DNA of 64,000 nt from UBA1275 sp002323515 (GTDB lineage: Bacteria > Bacteroidota > Rhodothermia > Balneolales > Balneolaceae), in assembly GCA_964007875.1 (NCBI GenBank), contig CAXGAH010000011.1, positions 1-64,000 of the forward strand. The letters are read 5' to 3'. Below, piece after piece: positions 28,185 through 36,771 of this stretch; within the stretch, counting starts at the first letter, position 1, and the number at the start of each line of letters is the position of its first letter. The notes beneath the pieces are model-generated. The model did not search any database. It was not told where the DNA came from and worked only from the letters and a program-made list of their open reading frames with translations. The translations under genes and the position numbers were made by a program.

Positions 28185-29240
28185 ATGAATTCAATTGAAA
28201 AGCATATTAAATGTACTTTCTATAAGCGAATATTACCGAAAAGTATTTTAGTATACGTTGGGTTTATGGTATTGTTATTTTTATTCGTAGCTGGCTCTAC
28301 CACTACGCTCAAAGCTCAAAAAAGCTTTGGGCAAGACCGAGCAGGCACGGAAGGTTTCCAGTTTACTAAAATCCCAGTCGATCCCCGTTCAGCGGCTATG
28401 GGGAACTCTAATATGGCCGATGCAATGGATGGCTCTAGTTTATATTGGAACCCTGCTTTATCTGCAGAAACGAATGGATCAGAATTTATGGTCAGTCATA
28501 CGGAGTATGTAGCTGGTATTCAGCAAGATTATTTTAGTTATATCCAGCGTATCAATAGCTATGCAATCGGTGTTTCTGTTCAGTACTTAGGGTCTGGTGA
28601 CATAATGGAAACTACGGAGTTTCAACCCTTTGGTACGGGCAGAATATTTTCAACCCACCATATGGCTGCTGGACTTTCAGTTGCTCAGAAGGTAACGGAT
28701 TTATTCAGCTATGGTCTTAGCTTTAAGTATCTATTAGAGAAAGTTGAAGAGATACAATACCAGAGTGGTGCCATAGATTTTGGTTTTGCTTATCGGGTAG
28801 GAGATACAGGACTACGTTTTGCAGTAGGGATTAATAACTTTGGTCTGGATGCGGCACCAGATGGTACTACTCAAAGAGAGTCCTTAGAGGGAGTTTTAGA
28901 ATTAGAACCAGAAACTAATACATCTTTACCGACCCGTTTCCATATTGGCGCTGCATATGATTTGGTTGATAATCAGCAAAATAAAGTAACAATTACGGCT
29001 CAAGTGACCAATCCATCTGATAATGCTGAGCAATTAAATGTAGGTGCTGAGTACAGTTTTATGGATCAATTTCATCTCAGAACTGGCTATGAATTTGGAC
29101 AATTAGAACGCAGAATGCCTAGTCTTGGTGGTGGCGTGTCTGTACCTTTTGTCGGTAGAATATTGAAAGCTGATTATGCCTACACACGTTTTGAGCGTTT
29201 GGGGCAAATTCATCGGATAGGTATGAGGGTAAGTTTATGA
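28185..29240 (+). CDS. PorV/PorQ-like outer-membrane barrel protein
   Basis: 351 residues. A signal peptide of about 45 residues precedes the hallmark PorV/UPF0164 opening: FTKIPVDPRSAAMGNSNMAD, then SSLYWNPALSAE and FMVSHTEYVAGIQQDYF. The rest is a FadL-like barrel. In type 9 secretion PorV shuttles sorting-domain proteins from the translocon to the attachment complex. This copy lacks other T9SS core genes nearby and may serve the neighbouring products specifically. It starts one base after the receptor's stop codon. Confidence 0.85.
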   Translation: MNSIEKHIKCTFYKRILPKSILVYVGFMVLLFLFVAGSTTTLKAQKSFGQDRAGTEGFQFTKIPVDPRSAAMGNSNMADAMDGSSLYWNPALSAETNGSEFMVSHTEYVAGIQQDYFSYIQRINSYAIGVSVQYLGSGDIMETTEFQPFGTGRIFSTHHMAAGLSVAQKVTDLFSYGLSFKYLLEKVEEIQYQSGAIDFGFAYRVGDTGLRFAVGINNFGLDAAPDGTTQRESLEGVLELEPETNTSLPTRFHIGAAYDLVDNQQNKVTITAQVTNPSDNAEQLNVGAEYSFMDQFHLRTGYEFGQLERRMPSLGGGVSVPFVGRILKADYAYTRFERLGQIHRIGMRVSL

Positions 29241-30547
29241 AATTAGCACTAATTCAACCTTTTATGAGAGTTTCAGCACCTTTGCTACTGCTCTTTTTGA
29301 TGATGGTTCAAGGTGGATGTAGTGAACTATTTAACACCAAAGACAATACGGATACCGACGAAATATTTGACGAAGGTAAAATTGATCCCCGATTAGAAAA
29401 TGTAGATGGTTATGCCCCAGTGTTACCATTTTGGGGTAGTTTTGACGCTCCTAATGATATACATGTAGGATTTGATGAATTTGTTTACGTAACCGATGCT
29501 AATGGGGTTCATTTACTAGATAGAGCTGATCTATCTCCACGAGTGACCATAGAATTAGAAGGAGCAGAAGCAGTAACTCAGGATAGACTCTTGAACGTGT
29601 ATGTAGCAGCTAGGATTGACACGGTTATTGAGAGTATTGATCCTACCATTACATGGAATCTTCCCGCTGTGTTTAAAATAAAGAATATGAACGGAGCGGG
29701 CCCTATAAAATTTGTAGATACTCTTATTTTTCCATTTGATGATGCGAGTTTAAGTACTTCTGCGGCTCAAAATTCACGCTTAAATCGTAGCAGTGGGACC
29801 AATTACGAGAAAGTGAAAATCACTGGTCTTAGCATACTGGCTGATAATACCTTGTATGTCACAAGAACTGGTCCATTCAATGAGACCACTCAAGTTGCGG
29901 CGCCAGATAATACGGTGTTAGAATTTCACCGAATAGTAGAAAACGGCATTAAAACAGATAAGATGCGTAACGTGCGTCAAATCAGGAGCCTTAGCCCAAA
30001 CGTGCCTTCTTTAAGAAGTGCTATAGGCCTGAGTGGAATTGCTACCTTTGTAGCCCCACCACAGAGAGATACCTATACCGATAATCGAAGCTTTTTGATT
30101 ACACAATCACAAGCCAACGTAGATATACCGTTTCGAGTTTTATGGATTGACGTAGTAGAGACGGTTGATGGGTTGGTTTATCAACAAAATTCACAACTAC
30201 TAGCCCAGGATACTTCACAAGCAAGTGGTTTTCTGTATGAACCTAATAAATTCATGCGCCCTCAAGACGTGGCATTTGGAGGAGATGATGATGCCTTTAT
30301 TTTCGTAGTAGATAGTGAGACTCACCGATTATACCAGTTTCAGTCTAATGGTCAAGAAGGTGTCCCCCCACCAGCAGGAGCGGAAGATCAAACTCGTCAG
30401 ATTATGGTGTCTTTTGGTGAGCTAGGGGCAGGTCCTAAAGAGTTTAATATGCCTAGTGGTGTGGCATATTTTCGCCGAGTAGTTTATGTAGCCGACAAAG
30501 GAAATAATCGTATTGCTCGGTATAAATTAACCTCTGATTTTGAATAA
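29237..30547 (+). CDS. Lipoprotein with NHL-like beta-propeller repeats
   Basis: 436 residues. The lipobox is MVQGGCSEL (Cys near residue 28). Repeated segments typical of NHL-type propellers are seen (FVVDSETHRLYQFQSNG, VYVADKGNNRIARYKL), ending at the C-terminus. It overlaps the PorV-like gene by 4 bases (ATGA), so it is translated with it. It probably forms a surface or periplasmic scaffold binding a neighbour in the same operon. No enzymatic motif is visible. Confidence 0.78.
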   Translation: MKLALIQPFMRVSAPLLLLFLMMVQGGCSELFNTKDNTDTDEIFDEGKIDPRLENVDGYAPVLPFWGSFDAPNDIHVGFDEFVYVTDANGVHLLDRADLSPRVTIELEGAEAVTQDRLLNVYVAARIDTVIESIDPTITWNLPAVFKIKNMNGAGPIKFVDTLIFPFDDASLSTSAAQNSRLNRSSGTNYEKVKITGLSILADNTLYVTRTGPFNETTQVAAPDNTVLEFHRIVENGIKTDKMRNVRQIRSLSPNVPSLRSAIGLSGIATFVAPPQRDTYTDNRSFLITQSQANVDIPFRVLWIDVVETVDGLVYQQNSQLLAQDTSQASGFLYEPNKFMRPQDVAFGGDDDAFIFVVDSETHRLYQFQSNGQEGVPPPAGAEDQTRQIMVSFGELGAGPKEFNMPSGVAYFRRVVYVADKGNNRIARYKLTSDFE

Positions 30548-30603
30548 AACTATGCGAGATATGCGTATACACGAATCCAGGAAGTGTATATTTTTGACTG
30601 GTA

Positions 30604-30966
30604 TGTATCTCTTGATTTCGCTTCTTTTAATGTATATTTGAAACAAGATATACCAGAGCGTTTCCGCTATAAGAATCATGATCGAACGCCAAATTTATTG
30701 CTATTGGCTAACTTGGGGTACACCATTACCACCACCGTTTAGACTCTTGGCCCAATTTCCCATCGGGTGGAGCGTACGGCTATGATCCTGCCTATCCAGA
30801 AATGCATGCCGTATTTATGGCAATAGGACTAGATATTGTTCCTAGCAACATGCTTCCTCCTTATGAAGTAGTGCATGTGTACGAATTACTGACCCATCTA
30901 CTAGGTATAGCACCCGCTCCTAATGACGGAAGCCTCGAAACGTTTGAGGGAATTCTTTACGATTAA
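30604..30966 (+). pseudogene. C-terminal relic of an ENPP-type phosphodiesterase
   Basis: Two frames join into the end of an alkaline-phosphatase-superfamily nucleotide pyrophosphatase/phosphodiesterase. Frame one reads DIPERFRYKNHDRTPNLLLL then ANLGYTITTTV, before a stop at 30740. Frame two continues as PNFPSGGAYGYDPAYPEMHA, VFMAIGLDIV and YELLTHLLGIAPAPNDGS. The GYDPAYPEMHAVF segment corresponds to the HGYDN-x-x-P-x-M-H-x-x-F motif of the family, with the metal-binding histidine replaced (AYGYD). The catalytic N-terminal half is missing. This explains the interval 30548-31101. Confidence 0.75.
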
Positions 30967-31101
30967 ATAAAGTTATCTTATTGTGTTACTTAATGTTGTG
31001 TGCTTTGGCACCGCATATTTGCTATAATTTGGATTGCATCTAATCAAATTCGGGCGCATATTTCATCTCAATTCAAGAATAACTTACTCTATTTTCACGC
31101 T

Positions 31102-31437
31102 ATGCCTTACGTTGTTACAGAACCATGTATTAAATGTAAATACACCAACTGCGCGGCAGTTTGCCCGGTTGATGCTTTTCGAGAAGGGCCTAATTTTTTG
31201 GTTATAGATCCTAATGAGTGCATTGACTGTGATGCATGTGTATCCGAATGCCCTGTTGAGGCTATTTATCCCGATGATGAGGCGCCTGAAAAATGGGAAC
31301 ATTTTATTGACTTGAACGAACGCCTTGCCGAAGTATGGGAAGACAATGTCATCAACGAAACCAAGGATGCATTGCCTGAAGCAGATGAATGGGCAAGTAA
31401 AGAGGGTAAAGAAGACCAACTTCAAGAAGAGTGGTAA
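31102..31437 (+). CDS. fdxA: FdxA-type 7Fe-8S ferredoxin
   Basis: 111 residues from ATG 31102. The open frame extends upstream to 31000, but MPYVVTEPC is the conserved family start. The cluster ligands are CIKCKYTNCAAVCPVD and CIDCDACVSECPVEAI, giving one 3Fe-4S and one 4Fe-4S centre. The cysteine often found after CPVD is alanine here, which is not a ligand. The acidic C-terminal tail (ALPEADEWASKEGKED) is usual. It is a soluble low-potential electron carrier, transcribed just before folP. Confidence 0.94.
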   Translation: MPYVVTEPCIKCKYTNCAAVCPVDAFREGPNFLVIDPNECIDCDACVSECPVEAIYPDDEAPEKWEHFIDLNERLAEVWEDNVINETKDALPEADEWASKEGKEDQLQEEW

Positions 31438-31482
31438 AGTTACTGTATAAGGTAGTTTTATACACATCACCCTGCTAAATTG

Positions 31483-32322
31483 ATGTTAGCACTCGCCCCG
31501 TTTTTTGCAAAAGAACGTCCATCCATTATGGGAGTACTCAATGCTACTCCCGATTCCTTTAGTGACGGAGGACAGTTCAATCGGGTTAGTGCAGCTCTTC
31601 ATCGTATTGACGAAATGATTGCACAAGGCGCTTCGATCATTGACATAGGTGGAGAATCCACCCGCCCATATGCCCTTGCTATTGAAGAATCAGAGGAAAT
31701 TCTCAGGGTTATTCCCATTTTACAAAATGCAGTACCCCGCTTTTCCGATCAGGTCCTTTTTTCCATTGATACCACTAAATACGGGGTAGCAGAGCAGGCC
31801 TTAGATGCGGGTGCGCTCATCATAAATGATGTCAGTGGGCTTCAAAACTCCCCAGCAATGGCAAGCTTAGCTGCATCGTTTAATGCGGCATATATTCTAA
31901 TGCACACCCAAGGAAGCCCCCAGGATATGCAAGACAATCCGAGTTATACGCATTCCGTCACAGATATCGTTGATTTTTTAGTACAGCAAAGCGTGCTCTT
32001 GCAGCGGGAAGGAGTAGAACACATTATTGTAGATCCAGGCATAGGCTTTGGGAAAAGTCTGGATCACAATCTGCAGATTATTGCAGGGCTTGACAAAGTG
32101 GTAGAAATTGGCTTTCCTGTATTGTTAGGTGCCTCTCGAAAATCTATGTTTGGTCAGCTGTTAGACGATCGTGGAGTGGAAGGACGATTGGCAGGAACAC
32201 TAGCGGCACATTATCATGGATTAATGCAGGGAGTGCGTATATTGCGTGTGCATGATGTGCAAGAAGCTAGTGATAGTATACGGGTGTTTGAAGCTTTACA
32301 AGCGGCTAAACAACCAGAATAG
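31483..32322 (+). CDS. folP: Dihydropteroate synthase
   Basis: 279 residues from ATG 31483 (a TTG lies directly before it). It condenses p-aminobenzoate with dihydropterin pyrophosphate in folate synthesis. Motifs: IMGVLNATPDSFSDGG, DIGGESTRP, SIDTTKYGVAEQALDAG, INDVSGL, ILMHTQGSPQDMQ, VDPGIGFGKSLDHN and ASRKSMFG. All active-site segments look intact. The folP-cdaA pairing is common in Bacteroidota. Confidence 0.96.
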   Translation: MLALAPFFAKERPSIMGVLNATPDSFSDGGQFNRVSAALHRIDEMIAQGASIIDIGGESTRPYALAIEESEEILRVIPILQNAVPRFSDQVLFSIDTTKYGVAEQALDAGALIINDVSGLQNSPAMASLAASFNAAYILMHTQGSPQDMQDNPSYTHSVTDIVDFLVQQSVLLQREGVEHIIVDPGIGFGKSLDHNLQIIAGLDKVVEIGFPVLLGASRKSMFGQLLDDRGVEGRLAGTLAAHYHGLMQGVRILRVHDVQEASDSIRVFEALQAAKQPE

Positions 32323-32419
32323 AATTTTAGATTTTGTATAGATACTTTTAGGCCGCATATTAGTTGGTTAGACGAACCTATGACACACGCTATTATTAAA
32401 CGCAAATTACCCTTTTGAA

Positions 32420-33235
32420 TTGAATCCTCTAGGCTTTCTCGATTTTGGATTATTGGATTTTCTAGAGACACTAATTATTGCAGGAGCTTTAGTTGGTGTC
32501 TACCGTTGGATCCGTGGAACCTACGCCATTCGCGCGGGTGTGGGTATTTTATTTCTTTTACTTATCAATTTTATTATTCGATTATTTGGATTCACTACTA
32601 TCGATTTTATTCTAAGCGCCATTCTTGATGTAGGTATTTTAGCTGTATTTATCATATTTCAACCAGAAATAAGAGGGCTTTTATACCGAATAGGTCAGAA
32701 TCCTTCTATTCGATTATTTGGTGGTAAGTCTAGCACGGAGCAGGTTATTGATGAGGTTATAAATGCGGTTAAGCATATGTCAACTGAGTATATCGGTGCC
32801 CTTATTGTTTTTGCTCCTCCTTCTGGAGCCTTGAATTATGACAATACAGGGACGCAACTCGATTCGGTAGTAAAACAAAAATTATTGGTGAGTATCTTTA
32901 GAAAAGAATCTCCATTGCACGATGGCGCCGTTATTATTCGTAATAACCGGATTACTGCAGCAGGTTGTTTCCTATCTTTGTCTGAAAATCCTAATTTAAG
33001 TAAATCTCTAGGTACTCGTCACCGAGCAGCAATTGGTATGTCCGAAAATAATAATATGTTTGTTATTGTCGTCTCAGAAGAAACTGGCCGTATATCGGTA
33101 GCTCAAAACGGTAATTTAAACAGTGGACTTAGTATTCAACGTCTCCGTAAAGAAATGGAGAGTAGTTTTTCTTTGACTAAGTTTAAAGAAGAAGTAGCCT
33201 TTTCAGCCCCGCAAACGGAAATGAATCTGAAATAA
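32420..33235 (+). CDS. cdaA: Diadenylate cyclase CdaA (c-di-AMP synthase)
   Basis: 271 residues. It starts with TTG at 32420, since no earlier in-frame ATG fits. Three N-terminal membrane helices lie between residues 10 and 80 (LLDFLETLIIAGALVGVYRW; GVGILFLLLINFIIRLFG; ILDVGILAVFIIF). The cytoplasmic DAC domain follows with both catalytic motifs: DGA at 168-170 (SPLHDGAVII) and GTRHRAA at 198-204. It makes c-di-AMP, a messenger for osmotic and envelope homeostasis. No cdaR-like regulator is adjacent. Confidence 0.95.
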   Translation: MNPLGFLDFGLLDFLETLIIAGALVGVYRWIRGTYAIRAGVGILFLLLINFIIRLFGFTTIDFILSAILDVGILAVFIIFQPEIRGLLYRIGQNPSIRLFGGKSSTEQVIDEVINAVKHMSTEYIGALIVFAPPSGALNYDNTGTQLDSVVKQKLLVSIFRKESPLHDGAVIIRNNRITAAGCFLSLSENPNLSKSLGTRHRAAIGMSENNNMFVIVVSEETGRISVAQNGNLNSGLSIQRLRKEMESSFSLTKFKEEVAFSAPQTEMNLK

Positions 33236-33265
33236 TTTAGGCGACTAACTAGCGGTTGCTCTGCA

Positions 33266-34609
33266 TTACCCAGAGTTACGTTCTAAGAAATGAGTATTTC
33301 CCTGTACTCTATATAGACTTCTGGCGGTTTTAACGGTGCCTTTTCCATAGCGATTATTGATACGATCAATGGCTTGATAACGCTGAGTATATTCGGCTTC
33401 ATCCCGAAAAAATAGATTCATTTGGCTGGTTTTATCCATGTCTTGAGTGCTTATCATTAGACTACGAATAGCCATTTTTCGCTGGCAAAAAGAGTCAATG
33501 AGCTCAGCTAATTCTCTCATGCACGCGTCATATACATATTTGGTTATGTGAGTAAAACTAGGGGTTACAAAGCGGAATCCTATGCTAGGATAGTCATTTT
33601 TGTCAAAACCAATATGCCCACCAAAACTACTCGAACGTATGCCGTAGGCCCGCATTCGGTAGCAGATCATTTCGATTCCAATGGCTAGTTCACCTTTGAT
33701 AGCTTCTGGGTCGGTACTTCCTTCGGAGAAGGTATGTCCATAACTTACGCCCCATTTAGGTGAATATTCATGATTTTCCTCGAGTATTCGACCTTGATCC
33801 TGGCCGGTAATCGTTTCAAAAAGCATACGCCCAAAATGGGGTCCAAATAGACGCACAAAGGTGTTGGGTTCATTGTGTTTTACCACATCTCGTATGCGCT
33901 CATATCCTTCTGCTAGGAGATGCTCATAACGCCTTCGCCCTACCCCCCATACTTCGTTGAGCAGTAATGGGTGTATACACATTCGTTCATCTTCATTGCT
34001 TAGAATAAGAGAAATACCGCGGGGCTTATCCAAGCCACTGGCTAGCTTAGCATAGGTTTTGGATCGAGCAATTCCAATAGATCCATATAGTCCCGTGGTT
34101 TCCACGATATCGCGTTGCATTTGCTGAGCAAACGTTCGGATTTGAGGCTCTTCTTTGCCTAGAAGAAAACTTGCATCCATAAAATATTCATCCATCGAGT
34201 AGCGCTCTATTTGGTGTGAGTAACGGTTCATAATATGATGTACCTGTGTTGATATAGCGGTATAACTAGCGTAGTCTACCTGAAGCATGCATACGTATGG
34301 GCAGCGTTTATAAGCCTCATAGGCGCTCATTCCTGTTTTAATCCCCATCGAACGTGCTTCATAAGAAGAGGTGGCTACAATACCTTTAACGGTTCCATTT
34401 TCTTTTCTCCATCCACCTATAATGAGGGGAATTCCGTACATATTCTTTCGGAGTTGCTCTACTTGCGCGTAAAAACAGGCAAAGTCGAAATGCAAATATA
34501 AGCGGTCTTTTCGGTGTCGATGTTGGTGTTCTGGGTATACCGTATTGTAGAGAGTAATACGATGTACATCTTGTTCGGCTTGATACGAATATTCATTTTT
34601 TTTTGGCAT
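33266..34609 (-). CDS. Y-family DNA polymerase (DinB/UmuC-like)
   Basis: 447 residues. The catalytic palm is intact: Asp42 in LHFDFACFYAQVE and Asp140-Glu141 in RYSMDEYFMDAS. The fingers segment VATSSYEARSMGIKTGMSA and helix-hairpin-helix VWGVGRRRYEHLL follow. The MNLFF segment in TSQMNLFFRDE fits a beta-clamp-binding peptide. The N-terminal 35 residues are a basic extension absent from minimal DinB. It is a translesion polymerase, divergent from the unknown gene at 34656 across a region carrying an inverted repeat, and near the SRAP gene, forming a DNA-damage group. Confidence 0.92.
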   Translation of the reverse strand: MPKKNEYSYQAEQDVHRITLYNTVYPEHQHRHRKDRLYLHFDFACFYAQVEQLRKNMYGIPLIIGGWRKENGTVKGIVATSSYEARSMGIKTGMSAYEAYKRCPYVCMLQVDYASYTAISTQVHHIMNRYSHQIERYSMDEYFMDASFLLGKEEPQIRTFAQQMQRDIVETTGLYGSIGIARSKTYAKLASGLDKPRGISLILSNEDERMCIHPLLLNEVWGVGRRRYEHLLAEGYERIRDVVKHNEPNTFVRLFGPHFGRMLFETITGQDQGRILEENHEYSPKWGVSYGHTFSEGSTDPEAIKGELAIGIEMICYRMRAYGIRSSSFGGHIGFDKNDYPSIGFRFVTPSFTHITKYVYDACMRELAELIDSFCQRKMAIRSLMISTQDMDKTSQMNLFFRDEAEYTQRYQAIDRINNRYGKGTVKTARSLYRVQGNTHFLERNSG

Positions 34610-34655
34610 AAATTACTCCGCTATTGATATGTACAATATATGTGTGTAATTTAAA

Positions 34656-35318
34656 ATGACCAAACAAATATTGGTCATGAACAACTTTCCCCTTGTAGAA
34701 ATGCTCGCTTTTTTCCCCCGCTATTCAGAGGTGTACACTTTTGATTGGAGGCTGCGCTATGTGCGGCAGGTACGTCATATTAGATCCTGTCACACTAAGA
34801 CGCTAGGAGGGGTGCAATATTCATTTTTTAGTATTATGACTCAGCAGGGCGAAGCTATGGATGTACGCTTTAATCACGATGAATTACTTTGGGACATTGT
34901 AGCGCTGCCTGGATCCGAGTTAGCTATACATAGCGAAGATGGTTCGCATTTTGTTATTGACCGAATATTGGTGCACCAACAGCGGCATAAGCATCAGCCT
35001 TCTCTGGCTCATCGTATGCGCCCTATCCGTTTTGAGTGGCTTCCTTACGCCCGATGCGCGAGGAAGAGCCCTATTGAACATGCCAAAGTAGACCGCATGC
35101 ATCCGTATCGTTTTTTGAAAGGAAAAAATAGCTCCTATCAGGTTCATAGGATAGAAACGCGTCATCTAGAAGATGTTATGGTCACCCGGCATTTTCATTA
35201 TGTTGTTGAGGATACCGAGCGGAGGTTCTATCATGTAGTATACATATTGGATCAGGGAGATTGGCGGTTTATACAAGAAGTAGATGAACAGTTCTTATTT
35301 CACCGGTCTACTCCTTGA
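34656..35318 (+). CDS. Uncharacterised protein divergent from the Y-family polymerase
   Basis: 220 residues, basic and histidine-rich, no signal or membrane helix. I do not recognise the family with confidence. The C-terminal third (YRFLKGKNSSYQVHRIE ... FYHVVYILDQGDWRFIQEVD) weakly resembles the small DUF6504 domain found beside translesion polymerase genes of the ImuB/DnaE2 type. The alternative start at 34677 would place the perfect inverted repeat (34657-34677) upstream of the gene rather than inside it. Its position next to a lesion-bypass polymerase suggests a DNA-damage role; this is inference from context. Confidence 0.6.
   Translation: MTKQILVMNNFPLVEMLAFFPRYSEVYTFDWRLRYVRQVRHIRSCHTKTLGGVQYSFFSIMTQQGEAMDVRFNHDELLWDIVALPGSELAIHSEDGSHFVIDRILVHQQRHKHQPSLAHRMRPIRFEWLPYARCARKSPIEHAKVDRMHPYRFLKGKNSSYQVHRIETRHLEDVMVTRHFHYVVEDTERRFYHVVYILDQGDWRFIQEVDEQFLFHRSTP
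34657..34677. promoter_or_regulatory. Inverted repeat, candidate operator
   Basis: TGACCAA and TTGGTCA form a perfect 7-bp inverted repeat with a 7-bp spacer. It lies about 50 bp upstream of the Y-polymerase start and over the annotated start of the divergent gene. Symmetry, spacing and position fit a dimeric repressor site controlling both genes. No matching copy was seen upstream of the SRAP gene. Confidence 0.4.
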
Positions 35319-35338
35319 AAGCGGGCCAAATAGTATGA

Positions 35339-36055
35339 TTAGAATAACCGTAATTTGGCTTCGATAAGATGAGGCCCGTTGTTACGTACGTTCCCAACAG
35401 CAGCAGGAACGATATGGCTTTTAAGTCCATCATCGGGGTAGGGGTCCAATAGGTAGTTCAAATCTTCTATACCCAATTGTGGATTTAACCAATGAGTCCA
35501 TTCAGATGAATGCAAAAAAATAGGCATACGGTCATGAATGTCTTGCATGGTTGCATTGGGTCGAGTGGTCAAAATAGAAAACGAGTAAAGAGAGTCCAGT
35601 GGGCTTAAGGGAGAATAAAAGCCTGCTGCAAAAAGAATAGAGTTATTGACCGCTTGTATATAATGAGGAGTTTTATTCCCTTTTGTGCCTGACCATTCAA
35701 AAAATCCGTTCATTGGGACAAGGCATCGCTGCGTAGATACGGATCGCCACATGAGTTTTTCGACTATCTGTTCGGATCGAGTGTTAATGGGTAGTAGGGG
35801 GCGGCTTCTTGCCTTCGGTTTCCACCCCATAAATCCCCAATACATGGGTGTCCGTATTAATTGGGGAGTATCGGTGGTGGCTTGAAAGATGACCGGTACG
35901 ATATGGCTGGGCGCTATATTATAAGAAGGTAGTTTATGAGCGATTTTCTGTAGATTCTGTTCTCCAAAAATTCCATCTATTTCGTTTGGCAGCGAAGATC
36001 CGATCAGTGTATCTATGGTACTAAGGTCACTAAAAAGAGTGTATCGTCCACACAT
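35339..36055 (-). CDS. SRAP family abasic-site crosslinking protein (YedK/HMCES type)
   Basis: 238 residues starting at ATG 36055, so that Cys2 (MCGRYTLF) becomes N-terminal after Met removal. This cysteine forms the thiazolidine link to abasic sites in single-stranded DNA. The NTRSEQIVEKLMWRS segment, RCLVPMNGFFEW (glutamate of the active site) and MPIFLHSSEWTHWL complete the family pattern. It starts 14 bp after the end of the MotB-like gene on the same strand and could be read with the motor operon, but functionally it belongs with the polymerase next door. Confidence 0.94.
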   Translation of the reverse strand: MCGRYTLFSDLSTIDTLIGSSLPNEIDGIFGEQNLQKIAHKLPSYNIAPSHIVPVIFQATTDTPQLIRTPMYWGFMGWKPKARSRPLLPINTRSEQIVEKLMWRSVSTQRCLVPMNGFFEWSGTKGNKTPHYIQAVNNSILFAAGFYSPLSPLDSLYSFSILTTRPNATMQDIHDRMPIFLHSSEWTHWLNPQLGIEDLNYLLDPYPDDGLKSHIVPAAVGNVRNNGPHLIEAKLRLF

Positions 36056-36072
36056 CAAATAGAAAACGCCGT

Positions 36073-36735
36073 TTAATAAAAAATGCGAAGTACAATCCGT
36101 CTATTTTTTGCACGGTTTTCTATAATATCTTGACCAAATTCGTCAATATGGGGTGCAGTAGGTAAGGGTTGTGTGTCTGCATATCCTGATGCTTTCAGAT
36201 TGGAGGCTTGGTATCCTTGACTAACAAGAAATTTAACTACCTCAGAGGCTCTTGCAACAGAAAGTTCCCAGTTAGAAGGAAACCTTAACGTATTAATAGG
36301 AACATTATCAGTATGCCCTTCGATATCTACTTTAAAATTGTAAAATGATAATCCATTTAGAGCATCAGATACTTTACTAATAATACTCTCACCTGAGGGT
36401 AATAATTCGGCACCACCTGAGATATAAAGTGAACTACTATTAAATGTCATCACAATTTCTTTGGTAGTCAAATCAATATTAACTAAGCCTTGGTTACGTT
36501 CGGTAGTTAAAACAGAATCTAGATCAGCTTTAATTTCTGCCAACGGAGTTTTCTGTATTTCTGTACCCGTTACCTCTGAACGCATTCCTTCTTTCATTTG
36601 ATCCCAAAGAGCTTGATCAGGGGTACTTGAAGCAATTAGAATAGCAAAAAAAGCAAGCAGTAATGTAATCATATCACTGTAGGTAAGAAGATATTCAAGA
36701 TCTTCTTCTGCTTCTTCCATTTCATTAGCGCTCAT
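36073..36735 (-). CDS. MotB-like stator protein with OmpA/peptidoglycan-binding domain
   Basis: 220 residues, shorter than flagellar MotB. One membrane helix begins almost at once: LLTYSDMITLLLAFFAILIA, where the aspartate in YSDM (residue about 20) matches the proton- or sodium-carrying Asp32 of MotB. A plug and linker region follow, then a C-terminal OmpA-like domain with the peptidoglycan-binding pattern (DIEGHTDNVPI, SNWELSVARASEVV). It is the last gene of the motor operon, 36 bp after motA. The conserved aspartate means it should couple ion flow to motion. It is not ExbD- or TolR-like, since those lack this cell-wall domain. Confidence 0.9.
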   Translation of the reverse strand: MSANEMEEAEEDLEYLLTYSDMITLLLAFFAILIASSTPDQALWDQMKEGMRSEVTGTEIQKTPLAEIKADLDSVLTTERNQGLVNIDLTTKEIVMTFNSSSLYISGGAELLPSGESIISKVSDALNGLSFYNFKVDIEGHTDNVPINTLRFPSNWELSVARASEVVKFLVSQGYQASNLKASGYADTQPLPTAPHIDEFGQDIIENRAKNRRIVLRIFY

Positions 36736-36771
36736 AACAAACTTATTTAAATTATTGTACTATCGAAATAG

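Noticed and set aside
31000..31101. N-terminal extension of the ferredoxin
   Set aside because: MPYVVTEPC at 31102 is the conserved start of this ferredoxin family.
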